A stretch of DNA of 64,000 nt, from contig NZ_LJCP01000011.1 in assembly GCF_001399755.1 (NCBI RefSeq), positions 124,001-188,000 on the forward strand, read 5' to 3'. This document shows positions 18,288 to 27,781 of this stretch, one piece after another. Under the pieces are notes generated by a model that saw only the letters and a program-made list of their open reading frames with translations, made no database searches and was not told the DNA's origin. The stretch's first letter is position 1, and every line of letters begins with the position of its first letter. This DNA is from Thiohalorhabdus denitrificans. GTDB taxonomy: Bacteria; Pseudomonadota; Gammaproteobacteria; Thiohalorhabdales; Thiohalorhabdaceae. The position numbers were made by a program, and so were the translations under genes.

Positions 18288-18578
18288 TCATTCCCCCGGG
18301 GTGGTATCCTGCCCGCTGTCCCCATGGGTACAGGGGTCCGAGGGCCGCCTATCCGTCGCCTCCGGATCCTCGGGGTCTTCGGCCCCGTGAAGGCTGGGCC
18401 ATAGGTCCCGCGGTTCCAGGCCGAGCGTCTCGGCGATGAGCCGCTCCGCCCGCGGATAGGGGCGCCGCAGCGCATGCTTCAGGGCGTCCGACCGATAGCC
18501 ATGGGCAAAGCTCAGCCGCCGTAGCGACCATCCGGCCTTGTGCAAGGCAGCCACGATGTCCGCGGGGTCCCAGTCCAT
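18288..18578 (-). CDS. Ner/Nlp-like HTH regulator
   Basis: The 96-residue protein begins with a Ner-type DNA-binding domain (MDWDPADIVAALHKAGWSLR, then LSFAHGYRSDALKHALRRPYPRAERLIAETLGLEPRDLWPS), the family of the phage Mu Ner repressor and E. coli Nlp/SfsB. An acidic, disordered tail of about 30 residues follows. It is transcribed divergently from a CI-like repressor and upstream of the diguanylate cyclase. The pair resembles the Mu c/ner switch. The start could be one Met upstream (MGSGMDW). Confidence 0.82.
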   Translation of the reverse strand: MDWDPADIVAALHKAGWSLRRLSFAHGYRSDALKHALRRPYPRAERLIAETLGLEPRDLWPSLHGAEDPEDPEATDRRPSDPCTHGDSGQDTTPGE

Positions 18579-18605
18579 GCCGCTCCCATTTGGCAGCCCA
18601 TAACG

Positions 18606-18634
18606 CAAAAACGGTAGAAACATACCAAAAACGG
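18606..18634. promoter_or_regulatory. Candidate operator repeats between the ner-like and c-like genes
   Basis: CAAAAACGG occurs at 18606-18614 and again at 18626-18634, an exact 20-base (two-turn) period, in an A-rich stretch between the divergent regulators. Such spacing suits cooperative binding on one DNA face. The binding protein is inferred, not shown. Confidence 0.5.
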
Positions 18635-18673
18635 CACCACCAAACAAACCTATCCGACAGTCACCCCCAAGCA

Positions 18674-19354
18674 ATGAGCCCACCCGCCCCCGAAACGCCT
18701 CAGGACCCTACCCATGCCCCCCTGTCCGGATTGGGCGAGCGCATCGCCGCCCTTGCGGACAGGGTTGGGGGCAAGCGGCGCCTCGCCGCCAAGGCAGGCG
18801 TTCGCGAGAGCCAGCTCTTCCGGTACATCCGGGGCGACAACATCCCCTCCCTGGCCACCGCGGCGGCCCTGGCGGATGCGGGAGACGTCTCCCTCGAATG
18901 GTTGGCCTACGGCACCCCTCGAAGCGGGGGCCCCGGCCCGGGGGGGATCCGCGACGGCAACGGGGCCTACACCTCGGAATCGGAATGGGTCGCCCCTTCC
19001 CGGTTCGGCGACGGCATCGCCCCCCTGCGCTTCCAACGGACCTGGCTGGAATCCCAGCACCTGGACCCGGAATCCCTGCTGCTCGCCGAGAGCCCGGACG
19101 ACGCCATGGCCCCCACCCTCCAGCCCCGCGACCTCGTACTGGCCGACGCCCGGGCGACGCGCGTGGAGACCGCCGGGCTGTACCTCTTCCTGCTCGAGGG
19201 GATCGCCGTTCCCCGCCGCGCCGTCCCCCTGCCGGACGGCGCCCTGCGCGTGGGCTGCGACAACCCCGTCTATCCCGAGCTCACCATGCCCCGGGAGGAT
19301 CGCTCCGGGCTCCGGGTCCTGGGCCGGATCGCCTGGGCCGGCCGCCGGTACTGA
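18674..19354 (+). CDS. CI-like repressor with degenerate S24 domain
   Basis: The 226-residue protein has an N-terminal HTH (about 20-80, KRRLAAKAGVRESQLFRYI) and a C-terminal LexA/CI-like S24 domain (about 135-215; DDAMAPTLQPRDLVLAD and LRVGCDNPVYPELT). Functional S24 domains have Ser before MxPTL and a Lys in VKR. Here they read Ala144 and PRR, so self-cleavage should be lost and the repressor would not respond to RecA. No strong ribosome-binding site precedes the ATG. Probably a domesticated or non-inducible phage-type repressor. Confidence 0.8.
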   Translation: MSPPAPETPQDPTHAPLSGLGERIAALADRVGGKRRLAAKAGVRESQLFRYIRGDNIPSLATAAALADAGDVSLEWLAYGTPRSGGPGPGGIRDGNGAYTSESEWVAPSRFGDGIAPLRFQRTWLESQHLDPESLLLAESPDDAMAPTLQPRDLVLADARATRVETAGLYLFLLEGIAVPRRAVPLPDGALRVGCDNPVYPELTMPREDRSGLRVLGRIAWAGRRY

Positions 19355-19397
19355 CTCCCCCTCTTCACGGGACAACCCCCTGCCCCGGAAGCCGCAC

Positions 19398-19426
19398 AAA
19401 AAAAGCCCGCCCCTGGCGGGGCGGGC
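19398..19426 (-). terminator. Intrinsic terminator of the glycine-cleavage operon
   Basis: On the minus strand a 9-bp stem GCCCGCCCC/GGGGCGGGC is followed by seven T residues, 25 bases after the adenosine kinase stop. It may also slow plus-strand transcription from the c-like gene, where the T-tract is weaker. Confidence 0.9.
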
Positions 19427-19450
19427 CTTTTGGCTCGGGGGCGCCTCGGC

Positions 19451-20386
19451 CTAGAAGCTGCTGCCGAAGTTCTCCTCCATCCGGGCCTTGAACTCGTCGA
19501 TGGTGAACGAGTGGTTCTGGGGGCCCTTGGACTCGATCTTGTAGGCCCCCATCGTGGCGGCGATGCGCCCCGTGGTCTCCCAGTCGAAGCCGTTGGTCAG
19601 GCCGAACAGCAGGCCCGCGCGGTAGGCGTCGCCGCAGCCGGTGGGGTCCTCGATGGAGTTCGGCTTGGCGGTGGGCACGTGGACCATGCCGTCCTGGGTG
19701 TAGATCTCGGAGCCCTCGCCGCCCTTGGTGACGATCAGGGTGGAGACACGCTTGGACAGGTCCTCGGCGGTATGGCCGGTCTTGTCCTGCACCATCTGCC
19801 ACTCGTAATCGTTCACCGCCAGGATCTCAGCCTCGTCCACGCGCTCGAGCAGCTCGTCACCGGAGAACATGGGCAGGCCCTGGCCCGGGTCGAAGATGAA
19901 CGGGATGCCCGCCTCCTTGAACTGCTTGGAGTGCTCGATCATGGCGTCCTTGCCGTCCGGGCTGACGATCCCCCATTCCACCTTCTCGGTGACATCGGCG
20001 ATCTTCTGCTGGTGGGCCTCGCCCATGGCGCCCGGGTGGAAGGCGGTGATCTGGTTGTCGTCCTCGTCGGTGGTGATGAAGGCCTGGGCGGTGAAGTGCT
20101 CCGGGATCTCCTTCACGTACTTGCGGGAGATGCCGTGCTTGTCCATCCACTCGGCGTAGGGGCCGAAGTCGGTGCCCACCGCGCCCATGGCGATGGGGTC
20201 ATCGCCCAGCAGCTTGAGGTTGAATGCGATGTTGCCGGCGGTGCCGCCGAACTCGCGGCGCATGCTCGGCACCAGGAAGGCCACGTTCAGGATGTGGACC
20301 TTGTCCGGCAGGATGTGGTTCTTGAACTTGTCGTGAAACACCAGGATGTTGTCGAACGCGAAGGATCCGGCGATCAGGGCGCTCAT
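19451..20386 (-). CDS. PfkB-family adenosine kinase
   Basis: The 311-residue ribokinase-fold protein shows GGTAGNIAFNLKLLG near the N-terminus and the anion-hole/catalytic motif DPTGCGDAYRAG near residue 250, so ATP-dependent phosphorylation of a sugar or nucleoside is clear. Adenosine is the likely substrate: close bacterial relatives carry that name, and the locus adjoins S-adenosylhomocysteine metabolism, where AhcY releases adenosine. It is the last gene of the lipA-gcv operon, 53 bases after gcvPB, followed by a terminator. Sugar specificity cannot be excluded from sequence. Confidence 0.78.
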   Translation of the reverse strand: MSALIAGSFAFDNILVFHDKFKNHILPDKVHILNVAFLVPSMRREFGGTAGNIAFNLKLLGDDPIAMGAVGTDFGPYAEWMDKHGISRKYVKEIPEHFTAQAFITTDEDDNQITAFHPGAMGEAHQQKIADVTEKVEWGIVSPDGKDAMIEHSKQFKEAGIPFIFDPGQGLPMFSGDELLERVDEAEILAVNDYEWQMVQDKTGHTAEDLSKRVSTLIVTKGGEGSEIYTQDGMVHVPTAKPNSIEDPTGCGDAYRAGLLFGLTNGFDWETTGRIAATMGAYKIESKGPQNHSFTIDEFKARMEENFGSSF

Positions 20387-20439
20387 GGTTTACTCCTTCG
20401 TGGGGTTTTTCGGTAATCGGGCCGCAGGGGCCGGCTTGT

Positions 20440-21906
20440 TTAGCCGGCCGCCTTGCGCTCCCCGTTCCAGGCCAGGTCCAGCTCCTTGGCCGCGCGCACA
20501 TCGTCCAGGCGCTTCACGGGGAGGGTATAGGGGGCGTTCTTGACCGTCTCCGGCTCCGACTCGGCCTCCTGCCGGACCTTGGCCAGCACGTCGGCGAAGT
20601 GGTCGAGGGTCTCCTTCGCCTCGGACTCGGTAGGCTCCACCAGGAAGCACTCGGGCACCGACAGCGGGAAGTAGGCCGTGGGCGCGTGAACCCCGTAGTC
20701 GAGCATGCGCTTGGCCACGTCCATGGCCGCCACGTGGGCCTCGGACTTGGCCAGGTCCTCCAGGGTGAGGATGAACTCGTGCATGGCCCGCCGCTCCGGG
20801 TACGCCACCTTGTAGTGGGGCCGCAGCTTCTCCATCAGATAGTTGGAGTTGAGCACCGCGTGCTCGGCGATGCGCTCCATGCCCTCGCGCCCCACCATGC
20901 GGATGTAGGCGTAGGCGCGCAGGAGGACCCCGATGTTGGCGGGGAAGGCGGTCATGCGGCCAATGGTCTGCGGGCGCTGCTGCTCGTACTCCAGGAAGTA
21001 GGAGCCGTCCTCGCCCTCGGCCACCAGCGGCACGGGGACAAAGGGGAGCAGGCGCTCGCTCACGCCCACCGGCCCCGCGCCCGGTCCCCCGCCGCCGTGC
21101 GGCGTGGAGAAGGTCTTGTGCAGGTTGAAGTGCATGACGTCGAAGCCCATCTCGCCGGGCCGTACCTTCCCCAGGATGGCGTTGAGGTTGGCGCCGTCGT
21201 AGTAGAGCAGGCCGCCGGCATCATGGACCTTGTCGGCGATCTCCTTGATGCCCCGCTCGAACAGGCCGAGCGTGGAGGGGTTGGTGATCATCAGCCCCGC
21301 GGTGCGCTCCGACAGGGCCTCCTCCAGGCTCTCCAGGTCGATGTCGCCGTCGGGCTTGGTGGCGATCTCCACGGTCTTGAAGCCGCCCATGGAGGCGGTG
21401 GCCGGGTTGGTGCCGTGGGCGGAGTCGGGGACGATGATCTCGTCGCGGTCGTGGTTGCCGTGGGCCTCGTGGTAGGCCCGGATCATGGCCACGCCGGCGT
21501 ACTCGCCCTGGGCCCCCGCCGCCGGCGCCAGCGACACCGCGTGCATGCCGCAGATGTCGGCCAGCATCTCCTGCAGGTCGTAGAGCACGGAGAAGATGCC
21601 CTGGCTGAAGCGCGCCGGCGTCTCCGGATGGCGGTTCAGGAAGCCCGGCAGCATGGCGGCCTCGTTGGCGCCCCGCGGGTTGTACTTCATGGTGCACGAC
21701 CCCAGGGGATAGAACTGGGTGTCGATGGAGAAGTTCTGCTGCGACAGCCGGGTGTAGTGGCGGACCACGTCCATCTCGCTGGCCTGCGGGAGGCCCAGCC
21801 CGGAGCCGCGGCGCTGGCCCTCCGGCAGGTCGTCCAGGGCCACCTCCCCGCGGGGCATCTGCGCCCGGTTGGTCCGCTCCTCGCGGCTATGCTCGAAGAT
21901 CAGCAT
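20440..21906 (-). CDS. gcvPB: Glycine dehydrogenase (decarboxylating) subunit 2
   Basis: This is the PLP-binding subunit of the two-subunit glycine decarboxylase (P-protein). The 488 residues include SCTMKYNPRGANE, the PLP-phosphate and cofactor region DSAHGTNPATA, and NLHKTFSTPHGGGGPG with the Schiff-base Lys. The ATG at 21906 follows a GAGGAAG site; the longer frame upstream falls in repeat element C. Together with gcvPA it decarboxylates glycine and loads aminomethyl on GcvH. Confidence 0.95.
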   Translation of the reverse strand: MLIFEHSREERTNRAQMPRGEVALDDLPEGQRRGSGLGLPQASEMDVVRHYTRLSQQNFSIDTQFYPLGSCTMKYNPRGANEAAMLPGFLNRHPETPARFSQGIFSVLYDLQEMLADICGMHAVSLAPAAGAQGEYAGVAMIRAYHEAHGNHDRDEIIVPDSAHGTNPATASMGGFKTVEIATKPDGDIDLESLEEALSERTAGLMITNPSTLGLFERGIKEIADKVHDAGGLLYYDGANLNAILGKVRPGEMGFDVMHFNLHKTFSTPHGGGGPGAGPVGVSERLLPFVPVPLVAEGEDGSYFLEYEQQRPQTIGRMTAFPANIGVLLRAYAYIRMVGREGMERIAEHAVLNSNYLMEKLRPHYKVAYPERRAMHEFILTLEDLAKSEAHVAAMDVAKRMLDYGVHAPTAYFPLSVPECFLVEPTESEAKETLDHFADVLAKVRQEAESEPETVKNAPYTLPVKRLDDVRAAKELDLAWNGERKAAG

Positions 21907-21969
21907 GGATGCTTCCTCGTCGGTAATCGGGCCCCTCAGGGGTTCGGGGCGCTCGTAGGCAGCGGATTG

Positions 21970-22116
21970 ACCGCAGGGGCGCGGAGGAGGCTGAGGAAAA
22001 CAGCGCCGGCCTCCTTGGGGCCCGATCTGGCGGCTGTGGGGAAGCTTTCCGCACCCGCCTCGATTGGGCCCGGGCAAACTTCCGCCTTCCTCTGCGCTCT
22101 CCGCGTCTCCGCGGTT
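21970..22116. repeat. Intergenic element C with heptameric inverted arms
   Basis: It lies between gcvPA and gcvPB inside the operon. The left arm (21970-21999) holds CGCAGGGG and CGCGGAGG units; the right arm (22087-22116) is the inverse, CTCTGCG-CTCTCCGCG-TCTCCGCGG. The inner part is itself partly palindromic around GGGGCCCGATC and GATTGGGCCC. Confidence 0.7.
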
Positions 22117-22129
22117 CCTGCCCCTTGTT

Positions 22130-23473
22130 CTACAACACCGCCTTGAGGGCCTCGGCGAAGGCGTCCAGGTCGGCGTCGGTCTTGGTCTCGGTGGCGCACA
22201 CCAGCAGGGTGTCGTCCAGGCCGTCGTACTCCCGGCCCAGGTCGAAGCCCGCCAGGATGCCGTGATCCTGCAGCGCCTCCACCACCTTGCCGGCCGGTTT
22301 GGGCAGGCGCAGGGCCGCCTCGTGGAAGAAGGGCCCGTCGAAGCGCTGCTCCACGCCGTCGATGGCGGTGAGCCTGTCCACCAGCTTGCGGGTGTTGGTG
22401 TGGCTTACCCCGGCCGCCTGCTTGAGACCCTCTTCCCCCACCAGACCCATGTAGATGGTGGCCGCGGTCATGGCCAGGCCCTGGTTGGTGCAGATGTTGG
22501 ACTTGGCCTTGGCCCGGCGGATGTGCTGCTCGCGGGCCTGCAGGGTCAGGGCGAAGCCCTCCTTGCCATCGGTGTCCACCGTGCGCGCCACCAGTCGTCC
22601 GGGCATCTGCCGCACCAGCTTCTTGGTGGTGGCCATCAGGCCCAGATAGGGCCCGCCGCTGGACATGGGCAGTCCCAGGGGCTGGCCCTCGCCCACGGCG
22701 ATGTCCGCCCCCCACTCGCCCGGGGGCGTCAGCAGGGCCAGGGACATGGGGTTGACCACCGCGATCACCAGGGCACCGCGCTCCTTGGCCCAGGAGGCCA
22801 GGGCCTCGGCGTCCTCCAGCCGGCCGAAGAAGTTGGGCTGCGGTACCACCAGGGCGGCGTGCTCGTTGGCCTCCCCGACAAGGGCGCCGGGGTCCACGAC
22901 GCCGGTGGCCTCGTCATAGGGCACCGTCTCCAGGGTGATGCCCTGCGCCTCGCAGAAGCTGTGGGCCACCCGGCGGTAGGAGGGGTGCACGGTCTCGGGC
23001 ACCAGCACCTTGTGGCTCTTGCCCTTGTGGGCACGCACCGCCATGAGGATGGCCTCGGCCAGGGCCGTGCCGCCGTCGTAGAGGCTGGCGTTGGCGGCCT
23101 CCAGGCCGGTGAGGCCCGCCACCATGGTCTGGAACTCGTAGATGGTCTGCAGGGTGCCCTGGCTGGCCTCCGCCTGGTACGGCGTGTAGGCGGAGTAGTA
23201 CTCCCCGCGGGTGGCCAGCTCCCAGACCGCCGCGGGGATGTGGTGCTCGTAGGCCCCCGCGCCGACGAAGGTGCGCAGCCCCGCCTCGTCGCGGGCGGCC
23301 CGCTCGCGCATCAGGCGCATGAGCTCCATCTCGGAGAGCCCCTCGGGCACCTTCTCCAGAGGCTTGGCCCGGATGTTTTCGGGGATCTCCGCGAACAGCT
23401 CCTCCACGCTCGACACCCCGATGGTGTCGAGCATCTCGCGGACATCCGCCTCGGTGTGCGGAATGAAAGGCAT
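22130..23473 (-). CDS. gcvPA: Glycine dehydrogenase (decarboxylating) subunit 1
   Basis: GcvPA is the partner of GcvPB in the split P-protein. The 447 residues show [28 protein letters not shown] and the [32 protein letters not shown] and NICTNQG blocks typical of the N-terminal half of P-protein. The ATG lies three bases after the gcvH stop. The split form is common in thermophiles and many sulfur-oxidising and halophilic bacteria, unlike the single-chain GcvP of enterics. Confidence 0.95.
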   Translation of the reverse strand: MPFIPHTEADVREMLDTIGVSSVEELFAEIPENIRAKPLEKVPEGLSEMELMRLMRERAARDEAGLRTFVGAGAYEHHIPAAVWELATRGEYYSAYTPYQAEASQGTLQTIYEFQTMVAGLTGLEAANASLYDGGTALAEAILMAVRAHKGKSHKVLVPETVHPSYRRVAHSFCEAQGITLETVPYDEATGVVDPGALVGEANEHAALVVPQPNFFGRLEDAEALASWAKERGALVIAVVNPMSLALLTPPGEWGADIAVGEGQPLGLPMSSGGPYLGLMATTKKLVRQMPGRLVARTVDTDGKEGFALTLQAREQHIRRAKAKSNICTNQGLAMTAATIYMGLVGEEGLKQAAGVSHTNTRKLVDRLTAIDGVEQRFDGPFFHEAALRLPKPAGKVVEALQDHGILAGFDLGREYDGLDDTLLVCATETKTDADLDAFAEALKAVL

Positions 23474-23476
23474 GCG

Positions 23477-23866
23477 CTACTCCTCGGACTCGCACAGCTC
23501 CCGGTAGGCCTCGGGACCCATGAGCGCCTCCACCTCGCTCTGGTCGCTGGGCTTCATGCGGAAGATCCAGCCGCCGTCGAAGGGCTCCTCGTTGACCTTC
23601 TCCGGGCTATCCTCGAGGTCCTCGTTGGCGGCCACGATCTCGCCGGAGATGGGGGCGTAGATGTCGGAAGCGGCCTTCACGGACTCCGCCACCGCCACCT
23701 CGTCACCGGTGGCGACGGTGTTCCCGGTCTCGGGCAGCTCCACGAACACCACGTCGGAAAGCAGGTCCTGGGCGTAATCGGTGATCCCGATGGAGACCGT
23801 GCCGTCGCTCTCCTCCTTCACCCACTCGTGGCTCTTGGTGTAGCGGCGATCATCCCGGACATCCAT
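23477..23866 (-). CDS. gcvH: Glycine cleavage system H protein
   Basis: GcvH shuttles the aminomethyl intermediate on a lipoyl arm between P-, T- and L-proteins. The 129-residue protein has the lipoylation site in [20 protein letters not shown], with the Lys of ESVKA as acceptor. It is strongly acidic. LipA, which inserts the sulfurs of the cofactor, is encoded two genes upstream in the same operon. Confidence 0.96.
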   Translation of the reverse strand: MDVRDDRRYTKSHEWVKEESDGTVSIGITDYAQDLLSDVVFVELPETGNTVATGDEVAVAESVKAASDIYAPISGEIVAANEDLEDSPEKVNEEPFDGGWIFRMKPSDQSEVEALMGPEAYRELCESEE

Positions 23867-23910
23867 GGCGTTCCCTCCTTGTACAGGGCTTGTTCGGCGG
23901 GGATTTGCAG

Positions 23911-25035
23911 TCAGATTTCGAAATTGGCCTGGCCGGCCTTCACGAACGGCGGCCGAACCAGCTTGGCGGGCAGCTCGCGGCTGCGCACCACCACCTTGGC
24001 CGCGCGGCCCGGCTCGGCGGCCGCCGCCGGGACCCGGACCAGGGCGATGCCGCGCTCCAGGGTGGGCGAGAAGGTACCGCTGGTGATCTCCCCCACCTCC
24101 TCGAGGCCGTCGAAGTGGACCTCCTGGTGGCTGCGCAGCACGCCCTTACCCTCCAGCACTAGGCCGATGAGCTTGCGCTGCGGGCCCTCGCTGCGCTGCC
24201 GCTCCAGGGCGGCGCGGCCGATGAAGTCGCGGTCCGCCGGCTCCCAGGCGACGGTCCAGGCCAGTCCCGCCTCCAGAGGGGTGGTCGTCTCGTCCATGTC
24301 GTTGCCATACAGGTTCAGACCCGCCTCCAGGCGCAGGGTATCCCGCGCTCCCAGGCCGGCCGGGCGGGCCCCCGCCTCCACCACGGCGTTCCAGAAAGCC
24401 ACCGTGTCGTCGTCGGGCAGGGCGATCTCGTACCCCGATTCCCCGGTATAGCCGGTCTTGCCGACGAACAGCTCGCCCAGCTCGCTGTCCACCACCGCCG
24501 CCTGGAACCCCTTGAGGGCGTTCACCGACTCGGCCGCGGCGGTGCCCAGCAGGGGCGGCAGGATCTCCTCGGCGCGCGGGCCTTGCACGGCGAGCAGGGA
24601 GAGGTCGTGGCGCTCGGTGATCTCCACCCCGGGATAGGCCTCGTCCCGGCGGGCCCGGATCCAGTCGGTGTCGGTCTCCCGGCGGCTGGAGTTGACCACC
24701 ATGCGGAACCAGTCCTCCCGCATGGCGTAGACGATGAGGTCGTCGATTACGCCGCCGTCGGCCGTGCACATGCAGGTGTACAGGGCCCGCCCTTCCCCAT
24801 CGTCCAGCTTGGCCACATCGTTGGCCAGCAGCCTACGCAGGAAAGGCCGGGCCTCGTTCCCGGTGAGGTCCACCACCAGCATGTGGGAGACGTCGAAGAT
24901 GCCGCAGGCCTGGCGCACCGCGTGGTGCTCCTCCACCTGCGAGCCGTAGTGCAGCGGCATATCCCAGTCCCCGAAGGGCACCATCTTGGCCCCGCTGGAG
25001 ACATGGGTGTCATACAGTGGCGTTCTCAGCCCCAT
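23911..25035 (-). CDS. gcvT: Aminomethyltransferase (T protein)
   Basis: GcvT moves the aminomethyl carbon to tetrahydrofolate, giving 5,10-methylene-THF and ammonia. The 374-residue protein begins [30 protein letters not shown], has [19 protein letters not shown] and [18 protein letters not shown], all T-protein hallmarks. The product feeds MetF, encoded across the divergent promoter region. Spacing to lipA (52 bases) and gcvH (44 bases) fits one operon. Confidence 0.95.
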   Translation of the reverse strand: MGLRTPLYDTHVSSGAKMVPFGDWDMPLHYGSQVEEHHAVRQACGIFDVSHMLVVDLTGNEARPFLRRLLANDVAKLDDGEGRALYTCMCTADGGVIDDLIVYAMREDWFRMVVNSSRRETDTDWIRARRDEAYPGVEITERHDLSLLAVQGPRAEEILPPLLGTAAAESVNALKGFQAAVVDSELGELFVGKTGYTGESGYEIALPDDDTVAFWNAVVEAGARPAGLGARDTLRLEAGLNLYGNDMDETTTPLEAGLAWTVAWEPADRDFIGRAALERQRSEGPQRKLIGLVLEGKGVLRSHQEVHFDGLEEVGEITSGTFSPTLERGIALVRVPAAAAEPGRAAKVVVRSRELPAKLVRPPFVKAGQANFEI

Positions 25036-25087
25036 GGTCGCTTTCCCTTGTTGCTTCCGTCGGGCCGCCGGAGCACCGGCGGCGCGC

Positions 25088-25978
<891 letters not shown>

Positions 25979-26020
25979 CGTGGCTTCCTCCCGTGTCGCG
26001 GGATCGGCCGTCATCGCCCA

Positions 26021-26060
26021 ATAAAAAAGGGGAGGACGGCACACCCGTGCCATCCTCCCC
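26021..26060 (-). terminator. Riboswitch-linked intrinsic terminator before lipA
   Basis: On the minus strand a GC stem of about 14 bp (GGGGAGGATGGCAC against GTGCCGTCCTCCCC, one mismatch) is followed by six T residues, then the lipA ribosome-binding site about 35 bases on. It begins at the last base of the second aptamer P1, so it is the likely expression platform. Confidence 0.88.
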
Positions 26061-26289
26061 TCTGTACTGGAAACCTGAGAGTTCACTTCGCCGCAAAATC
26101 CCTGCCCATGCGAAGGGCGATCAGGGAGTTTGGAGCGAAGCTACCCCTTCGGTGCCCTGCCGGCGCCCCGCACGGGAGCCACGGCCAGGTCTCTCCAGAG
26201 CCCCATCCCCCGATGGTCCTTTTGCCTGAGAGCTTCCGGGAGGAGTTTCCCCTTCGGCGCCCCGCCTACGGCGGGGTCTCTCCCATCGG
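26060..26289 (-). promoter_or_regulatory. Tandem glycine riboswitch
   Basis: Two glycine aptamers are visible on the minus strand. Aptamer 1 (26289-26210) has P1 CCGATGG/CCATCGG, GGAGAGACC, CGCCGAAGGGG and CTCTCAGGCAAAAGGACC. Aptamer 2 (26200-26060) has P1 CTCTG/CAGAG, GGAGAGACC, CACCGAAGGGG and ACTCTCAGG. These match the gcvT-type glycine riboswitch. By analogy with B. subtilis, glycine would prevent termination and switch on lipA-gcv-adenosine kinase; the direction of control here is inferred. Confidence 0.95.
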
Positions 26290-26333
26290 GATCGTCTGGG
26301 CCGCACAAATTTTCACTTCTTCTCGGCGAAAAC

Positions 26334-26361
26334 ATTGTATGGTGATTGGTGATGCTGTCAA
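26334..26361 (-). promoter_or_regulatory. Promoter of the riboswitch-lipA-gcv operon
   Basis: On the minus strand a perfect TTGACA (26361-26356) is followed after 16 bases by TACAAT (26339-26334). The start would lie about 40 bases before aptamer 1. Confidence 0.82.
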
Positions 26362-26471
26362 TGACCGACCCGGGCTTCACCCCGCCCGGGCGGGCCGGTC
26401 GGGAGGCCGGCCAATTCCCGGCAATGCCGCACCTTTTTCCGCAAATCCCCGCACTGGCGGGGGAAGCGCAT

Positions 26472-26500
26472 TTGGTCATGCTTGAAGTTGGTGATAGGAT
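26472..26500 (+). promoter_or_regulatory. Candidate distal promoter for the methyltransferase operon
   Basis: TTGGTC (26472-26477) and TAGGAT (26495-26500) are 17 bases apart. It would give a leader of about 345 bases before GSMT. A second, closer -10-like TATCAT at 26827-26832 lacks a good -35, so which start is used is unclear. Confidence 0.4.
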
Positions 26501-26506
26501 ACCGTG

Positions 26507-26851
26507 CAGTTCAAACCGAGCAGGCGACTTCTTGCTTCCTGACACCGCTTCGTGCTTTGCACACATCCCTGGCCGCCGACCGCTGGTCCCGCTCCAGGCT
26601 GCACCATCTTCCGAAGCCCGCGCCGGTGGATCCTCCGCCCCGCGCGGGCCGTCGTGCTTACCTCCGCACACCATCGCGAAGGCCGTTCGTGATTCGGCTC
26701 CCGCTCGCGCGCCCCGGGGTTCCGGGGCGCGCCGCACCCGTTACGCCCCTCGGGGCGACCACGCCCGGGCACTGCGCCAACCCGCCCTTCGCCCCTAGCG
26801 GCCGCCAGAATTCGCCAATATCCGTCTATCATCGAGGGAGGAGTTTCTCCT
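26507..26851 (+). other. Long GSMT leader with a strong hairpin, no gene seen
   Basis: This stretch separates the divergent gcv and GSMT operons. It contains an 11-bp perfect stem at 26707-26732 (arms starting GCGCGCCCCGG, loop GGTT) without a T-tract, a smaller CGCCCC/GGGGCG stem near 26752, and a GGGAGGAG ribosome-binding site before 26852. I found no convincing small ORF and no match to SAM or SAH riboswitch consensus. Confidence 0.5.
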
Positions 26852-27622
26852 ATGGGGATTCGAAACGAGAACACCGGGCTCGAGCATGAGCAGTACACCC
26901 CGGACTTCGCCGACTACTGGGACCACCTGGTCGGCTGGGAAAATCGTGAGGAGGGCGAAGGCGGCTTCTACGAGCGCCTGCTGGCGGCCTCCAACTGCGA
27001 GACCGTGGCCGATGTGGCCTGCGGTACCGGCTACCACGCCATCACCCTGGCCAAGAATGGCTTCAAGGTGACCGCCTCCGACGGCTCCGACAACATGGTC
27101 CGCAAGACCGAGGAGAACGCCAAGCAGGTGGGCGTGGACCTCGAGAGCACCAAGACCGTGGACTGGGTCAAGCTCTCCAAGGACCTCGGCGAGAACACCT
27201 TCGACGCCGTGCTCTGCCTCGGCAACTCCTTCACCCACCTGTTCGAGCACGAGGCCCGGCGGGACGCCCTGGAGGAGATGTTCAAGGTGGTGAAGCCCGG
27301 CGGCATGGTCGTCATCGACCACCGCAACTACGACTCCATGCTGGAGCACGGCTACAGCTCGAAGCACAACTACTACTACTCCGGCAAGGGCGTGGATGCC
27401 TACCCCGCGGAGCTGAACCGCTACCTGGCCCGTTTCGAGTACGTATTCCCGGACGGCGCCAAGTTCCAGCTCAAGATGTACCCGCTGCGGCAGGACTACG
27501 TCTCCCACCTGCTGGAAGACGCGGGCTTCATCAACGTAGTCCGTTACGGCGACTTCGAGAAGCCGTACGACCGCGACGAGGTGGACTTCATCCAGCAGGT
27601 GGCCTACAAGCCTCGCGGCTGA
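26852..27622 (+). CDS. gsmt: Glycine/sarcosine N-methyltransferase
   Basis: GSMT uses SAM to convert glycine to sarcosine and then dimethylglycine, the first two steps of de novo glycine betaine synthesis in halophiles. The 256-residue protein has the SAM motif VADVACGTGYHAI (about 52-64), LCLGNSFTHLFEHEARRDAL (about 121-140) and VIDHRNYDSMLEHGY with NYYYSGKGV (about 154-181), closely resembling Halorhodospira-type GSMT. The third-step dimethylglycine methyltransferase is not in the window. It lies upstream of metK-ahcY-metF-metH, which regenerate SAM. Creation of dimethylglycine only, or all three methylations, cannot be told from sequence. Confidence 0.9.
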   Translation: MGIRNENTGLEHEQYTPDFADYWDHLVGWENREEGEGGFYERLLAASNCETVADVACGTGYHAITLAKNGFKVTASDGSDNMVRKTEENAKQVGVDLESTKTVDWVKLSKDLGENTFDAVLCLGNSFTHLFEHEARRDALEEMFKVVKPGGMVVIDHRNYDSMLEHGYSSKHNYYYSGKGVDAYPAELNRYLARFEYVFPDGAKFQLKMYPLRQDYVSHLLEDAGFINVVRYGDFEKPYDRDEVDFIQQVAYKPRG

Positions 27623-27704
27623 TCCGGGTCACCCCGCCCCGTCCCGCCGGGGTATGTATCCCGGCATGAACGGGCGAGGCGGGCGGCGAGTTTCCTGTAG
27701 CACC

Positions 27705-27728
27705 GCGCGCCGGAGGGCTCCGGCGCGC
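27705..27728 (+). other. Strong hairpin between GSMT and metK
   Basis: A perfect 11-bp stem with arms starting GCGCGCCGGAG lies 82 bases after the GSMT stop and 53 before metK. It lacks a T-tract, so it may be an RNA-processing or stability element. It resembles the stem at 26707-26732 in the GSMT leader. Confidence 0.55.
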
Positions 27729-27781
27729 CCCAAAGATTTCATCAACCCTCAACTTTTTGCAACACGAGGAGCATTTCGGGT

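Noticed and set aside
17318-19354. Complete prophage around the Ner/CI-like pair
   Set aside because: Flanking genes are a rhodanese and the glycine operon; no transposase, structural, lysis or attachment sequences are visible.
14405-22116. CRISPR array in the short-repeat gaps
   Set aside because: The repeats are degenerate 7-mers in inverted arms, with no regular spacers and no cas genes.
25979-26086. Longer start for lipA adding 36 residues
   Set aside because: The extension reads through the riboswitch P1 and the terminator stem. The ATG at 25978 has a GGAGGA site and gives the normal LipA N-terminus.
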